Shown: piece after piece, positions 59,744 through 64,000 of the stretch
Layout: each line of letters opens with the position of its first letter
Numbering within the stretch: position 1 is the stretch's first letter
Assembly: GCA_025331435.1 (NCBI GenBank)
Contig: JAIWNI010000011.1
Coordinates: 372,001 to 436,000 of the forward strand
DNA length: 64,000 nucleotides
Reading direction: 5' to 3'
Source: Choanephora cucurbitarum
Taxonomy: Eukaryota > Mucoromycota > Mucoromycetes > Mucorales > Choanephoraceae
Notes under the pieces: generated by a model
Told to the model about the DNA's origin: nothing
What the model saw: the letters and a program-made list of their open reading frames with translations, nothing else
The model's database searches: none
Program-made: the position numbers and the translations under genes

Positions 59744-61559
59744 AGTTTAAAAAAGATAGAAAGAAAAAAAAAAGACCTGTGATTAAAAGTATAGTCAGAC
59801 AAGGAAACCAACATAATTCGTTCTCCGATTGAGCTACGTCTAAATAATCATCAAATGAAGGCTGCCACAAGATTGGATAGAGGATCAAAGAGAACCTATG
59901 TAAGAAAGAGACTTCATTGAAGAGACTTGTTTTCACTTTAATGAAAAGATAAGATTACAAGACAGAAGAAGACATGCTTCTTCTTCTTCTTGTTGTTGTT
60001 CTTGAGGAAGAGAAGCGACGTTATCATCAACATTACTGATGCCTTCAGTGCATCTTCTATCTTGCATAAAGTATACAAAGATTCATCTGACTTGGTATTA
60101 TTCTGCTTCTACTGACAGTTGCTTCCGAATGAGTCGTTATGCTGAGAACTAGAAGATAGCCATCTAATACAAGAGCACGGTTCATTGAGCATTGCAATGC
60201 TTACCATATGGCTTATCTTTCCAATCACAAAACAAGCAATACCAAAATCGATTTCGTACACTTTCAATCTTTTCTTTTCTCATCTCCTACAGCGTTCAGC
60301 TTTGCTTTTCGAAAGCCATCAAGGTCTCTAGGACAAAGAAACAGCACAAAGATGACCTTTCTTACCTGGCTTGCTATCTAAGCAGCCGAAAGCTAGAGAA
60401 AAACATAGAATACTTTCTGCATTATTGAAAAAGATTTTGCGAAAGGATCTTTCCAAAGGCATGGAAGATTGTATCAAAGCTAGATCGAATACTTTACTTG
60501 ACAACTCAAGCAGGTATCAAAGCCGTTCTAGAAAGTGTAATGGATTTGATACACTGCAACTTTTGCTCTCTGGCTTCGCTCAAAGCATGCAAAGAAAAGC
60601 AAAAAAAAAAAAAAAAAAAAAAAAAGAACACAGCCTGTACTCTCAGCTCTATCACTTCCTGACAAGGCCTCAAATGAACATCAAGAAGAATTCTAGACAC
60701 TTTGTTCGCTAAGCAACATCTAAGCTTGGTTCCATCAACATGTAGACACTATTCTTTAGACATCAAGTAGCGCTATTCCTGAAGAAGAGATAAAAAAGAA
60801 GAAAAAGAAGTAAAGGAAAAGCAAGCTGGAGTTGGAAAAAGGGCCGTACTGATGGACCTGGTGGGAAGCTCAAAGTCGCTCAGCAGCAAAAGTAGATATT
60901 CGTTCCTTATGACTACTTTGCAATACTGAAGGATGCATATGTTGCAAACAATAAAGACAAACAGTATTGCTGTTTACCAAAAAAAAACAAGTCGTCAACT
61001 CTGCTGATGCTGATGTTGCTGCATTCACCGGAAGACTAGACAAAGACTGAGAAGACAAAAAGAAGAGGAAAAGAGGAAAAGAGGAAAAGAAAAAAAAAGT
61101 CTTACAGATTGTATGCAAACTGTCTACATCTTCTGCTACTGTTCATAACAAAACTCTGTCAGAATGCCGTACAGCATTCAAGCTACACACTGTATCAAGC
61201 CCAATCAGCCCTTAAGACTCTATTTTTCCAAAAAAGCGAGGTAGTCTCTCGAGAGCAAAAAGAAATCCAAGCACGCAGATGCCTAGACAAGCTGGTAGAC
61301 AGCAAAAGAAAAGCCATAAATCTCTGCAAGGTACGGAAGGGCAGCAAAGTCAAGAGACGCTCTGTCTTTGCTTGCAATCGGTTTGTCGGGTCTTTCTTGT
61401 GCAGTCCTTGTCCAGCCAATTCTCGCCTTTTCATCTTCTTTCATAAAGTAAAACCCAGCCAATTAGGAAGTGAAGAATTCAAGATCGAAGCACCTTCCTT
61501 CCTGCAGGAAGAGGAAAACAACCAATTACGATGCAACTAAGATATAATTTGAAAATCTA
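59744..61559. other. Intergenic region with low-complexity frames and poly(A) run
   Basis: The plus-strand frames at 60371-60712 and 61109-61540 are open, but rich in Lys and Arg and without motifs or ATG context. I do not support them as genes. A 25-base A-run lies at 60601-60625 and GAGGAAAA repeats at 61064-61090. GC content and frame openness are higher than in other spacers here, so decayed coding sequence is possible. The first exon of the RS-rich gene may lie in this interval. Confidence 0.45.
60601..60625. repeat. Poly(A) run of 25
   Basis: An uninterrupted run of 25 A. It could be a slippage product or the tail of a decayed retrocopy; no flanking duplication was found. Confidence 0.8.
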
Positions 61560-63095
61560 TTGTTTTCTGATCGTAAACTCACCCAGATTTCTAACTCCGC
61601 ATCTGTCTTAATTCGTTGGTCATTTAGATTTATTCCGCTGTGTTGTTCAGCTATACGTTTTCTCGACAAGATTACAAGACAAAGCAACAAATCATCCGAA
61701 TTAGAACTAGAGGAGGGCGAAACCGTCAGCCCCTCTCCTTCTCGTTCTCGTTCGCCCTCAGCCGAAAAAACCAAGACGAATCCCTCTCATCATAACGACT
61801 CGCGGAGACGAAAGCAAGAAAAGTATTCTAGCAAAAACCATAATCGCAACAGAAAAGTAAGCCCTCGTCAGGAATCCATTAGCAGCAGTAGCAGTAGTCG
61901 AAGTAGAAGCCGCGGTAATAGCCGTGGTCGAAGTCGTAGTCGCAGTCTTAGCCATAGTCGTGAACATGGTCGCAGTCGCGCTCGCACTCATGTTCGTGCT
62001 CGGAGCCGTACTCGAAGTAGAAGCTCTAGCCGCACTCGAGACGACAGACGACGAGAGAACAGGAGAAGTCGTTATCGCTCTCGCTCGCCGAAAAGGCCTA
62101 GACGTAGCCATAGTCGATCGACCAGTCCATCACCTTCTACAAGACGTACTGAGAAACGTAGTCGACGCAGAAGTTCTGATCGATACAGTACAGAGAACCG
62201 TCAAAACAGCATCAAGAAGCAACAAGATTCATCTGACAAAAACAAACCAAAAAAGACAATATCAGAACCCTACAAGAAATTACCGCCGGCGGAAGAAAAA
62301 TCTGGTGCTGTCTTGTCAGCAACTGCATCAAATGCAGATGCGACTGAACAATGCAAATTGTTCAACACAAGGTAATATACACCAAAGAGTATAAATGCAT
62401 TGGCTCACCTTTTTATCAGATTCAGTCAGTTGGCGCATGCAAGCAAAAGAAGAGGCGATAGTCAGTCAGATGTGACAATGAGTGTTTTGGATCATTTCTA
62501 CTCATTGTGCGACTATATATTAAGCTTTTATTATGCCGATAAGAACAACACACAAATGTCATTTAGACAAGCTTCTCAAGCATGGAGAAGTTTGTTTCCA
62601 TTTACAGACAATCTCTTGAAAAAGTTGGAACAACAGAAACACCTTGTACTTTACGGACTTTGTGCTCGCCTAGTTTCCCTTGTGCGCTATTATATATTTA
62701 GTCGACTTTCTATTTCCACTCAACTTAAGCTAAAAAATTACTTGTCTCAAGAAAAAGGTAATGATGACCGCAATTGCCTAGAATCATCGGCAAGTATATT
62801 TCGAGAATTTGAAAGAGCAGAGCAATGGTATCGTGTATCTGAGAAGCACTTCAACTATGCTAGTATGACAACAGATTTTCCACAAACATTCCAACAAGTT
62901 TGCGTAGAAGGAAATTTGCTTGCTGGCATTTCTATAGGCGGAGAAGCCGGTATCTCATTAGAGCCTATGTTTCCATTTACGCCATATTCTCCACTGCATC
63001 ATGCCGCCATTGTATCTAAATGCATGTTAAAGGAGTTTGTTCACCAAAAGAAATTGGAGCATCAGCCCATCTTAAAACCAGAAGAATTTGTGTAA
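61560..63095 (+). CDS. RS-rich nuclear protein with helical C-terminal domain (5' end uncertain)
   Basis: Two well-supported exons: up to 62371, and 62420-63095. The first part encodes an RS domain (dozens of SR/RS dipeptides, e.g. SRSRGNSRGRSRSRSLS and SRSPKRPRRSHSRS) preceded by an acidic ELELEEGET. The second exon encodes about 225 residues that appear all-helical (FYSLCDYILSFYYADKN; LYGLCARLVSLVRYYIFSRL; HHAAIVSKCMLKEFVHQK). RS proteins act in splicing or transcription elongation in the nucleus. No ATG lies in frame in the first visible exon, so a short upstream exon is missing from this model. One option joins an ATG near 61530 through an intron ending before 61671. The C-terminal helical pattern vaguely resembles the AF4/FMR2 C-terminal homology domain, which is a hypothesis only. 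Confidence 0.75.
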
Positions 63096-63543
63096 ATAAC
63101 TTGGCATTTTCTGTAAATTTTAGACGTACGCTTATTAATAAAATAATACACTAATTTTATCATCAAGTCAAAAGAGAAAGCCTATTTGAAGACACGGTTA
63201 TCTTATGTAAGTCCACATTTAGCACAGTTTGTTCTACGAGTTTTGTAATACATCAGAAATCAAAAGTAAAAACAATATATAGATATGGATCACAGATGAA
63301 GTTGTCTTACGTTTAAATGCAAGACATGTAACCTTCCAACGTGTTCCATTGTTTGCCGCTTTTATTTATATTTAGTGTCACTGATACAAATAATAGTCTT
63401 GTACTTCTAAAACGAAGTATTCCTTGAGAACACACAATTACTAAATATGTTACTAAAGATATGTCAAAACAATTTATTTATATACAATGTCTAATAAAAA
63501 GATATAGATTCTATCAAACTAATGTGCTAGAATTCGTGAGCAC
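63096..63543. other. Convergent 3' spacer, no gene
   Basis: About 450 bp of AT-rich sequence between the 3' ends of the RS-rich gene and the old yellow enzyme gene. It contains AATAAA-like signals (near 63137) and no gene. Confidence 0.6.
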
Positions 63544-64000
63544 TTAGTTCTTGGTATCATAGAAAGGATAATCATTGTAGCCAACGGGATCATAAGTGTA
63601 GAAAGTAGAACGATCATACTTGTTGAGTTCCCAACCGTTACGGATACGTTCAGGAAGATCAGGGTTAGCAATGAAAGCACGGCCAAAGGCAATCAAGTTA
63701 CCGGTCTTATTGGCGGTTTCAATAGCATGAGGAATATTGGTGGAGAAACCACTGGCGGCAACAAAAGGACCCTTCCAGATTTGGCGATAAGGTTCAAGAG
63801 TATCAGCGGAGTTAGTTTCATCATTAAGGAAGTTAGCACGAGCTTCAATAAAGTGAAGGTAAGCCAAATCAGGGTGGTTTTGTTGAAGTTGAGAAGTCAA
63901 GTAGCTCCAAGTTTCGACAACAGTATCATCATGCATGTCTTGGAATGAACCTCCAGGAGAGAAACGAATGGCAGTACGATCAGCACCAATGGCATCGACA
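63544..64000 (-). CDS. Old yellow enzyme-like NADPH:flavin oxidoreductase, 3' end only
   Basis: The last 151 codons of a minus-strand gene that continues beyond the window. Matches to the OYE family: AIRFSPGGSFQDM (substrate and barrel loop), the C-terminal FMN-phosphate binding region GNLIAFGRAFIANPDLPERI, then NGWELNKYDRSTFYTY. OYE enzymes are FMN-dependent ene-reductases that reduce activated C=C bonds, cytosolic or peroxisomal. The catalytic His/Asn pair and Tyr lie in the missing N-terminal part. No intron is seen in the visible portion. Confidence 0.92.
   Translation of the reverse strand, partial: VDAIGADRTAIRFSPGGSFQDMHDDTVVETWSYLTSQLQQNHPDLAYLHFIEARANFLNDETNSADTLEPYRQIWKGPFVAASGFSTNIPHAIETANKTGNLIAFGRAFIANPDLPERIRNGWELNKYDRSTFYTYDPVGYNDYPFYDTKN

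Noticed and set aside
60371..61540. Plus-strand frames upstream of the RS-rich gene
   Set aside because: Open, but Lys-rich and without motif, start context or joining introns. A poly(A) run passes through one of them.

Overview
This window is eukaryotic nuclear DNA, most probably from an early-diverging fungus of the Mucoromycota (Mucorales-like). The case rests on the gene set: ChAPs/Bud7, Lte1-type RasGEF, JSN1-type PUF protein, Nrg1-like zinc finger, CPS1-like family 2 glycosyltransferase and PalI/SUR7-like protein. It is supported by short 50-100 bp GT-AG introns, AT-rich spacers and pyrimidine-rich leaders before start codons. The assignment to order is an inference. All gene models were built by hand by joining open frames at splice sites; reading frames close across every stated junction unless I say otherwise.

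Layout. 1-6 kb: an EF-hand calmodulin-like gene and a claudin-fold membrane protein, with gene-poor flanks. 6-12.3 kb: a large Lte1-like RasGEF and a pinin homologue. 12.8-24 kb, dense: a PUF/RRM RNA-binding protein (minus), an FCP1/NIF-like phosphatase and a glycosyltransferase (plus), then a ChAPs exomer-type cargo adaptor and a zinc-ribbon J-protein (minus). 24-31.4 kb: repeat-rich, with decayed ORFs and a young Ty3/Gypsy-type LTR element (26466-30502, minus). 31.4-35 kb: an Rrb1/GRWD1 ribosome-biogenesis WD40 protein and an alpha-arrestin (minus). 35-46.6 kb: gene-poor, with a LOG-family phosphoribohydrolase (minus), a 187-bp MITE and a FEN1-like nuclease (plus). 46.6-51.7 kb: an ISWI remodeller and a La protein (plus). 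53-60 kb: an Nrg1-like C2H2 factor and UPF2 (minus). 61.5-64 kb: an RS-rich nuclear protein (plus) and the 3' end of an old yellow enzyme (minus, cut by the window edge).

Functionally these are mostly housekeeping genes of RNA metabolism (UPF2, La, PUF, pinin, RS-rich protein), chromatin (ISWI), DNA repair (FEN-like), membrane traffic and signalling (ChAPs, arrestin, RasGEF, PalI-like), and ribosome assembly (Rrb1). No operon-like unit or gene cluster is apparent.

The most notable non-genic signals are in the LTR element: a textbook -1 frameshift site between gag and pol, and a pol/3'-LTR deletion junction that looks microhomology-mediated. A TA-flanked Tc1/mariner-like MITE is also clear. 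I did not find convincing evidence for an entirely new multi-gene system.
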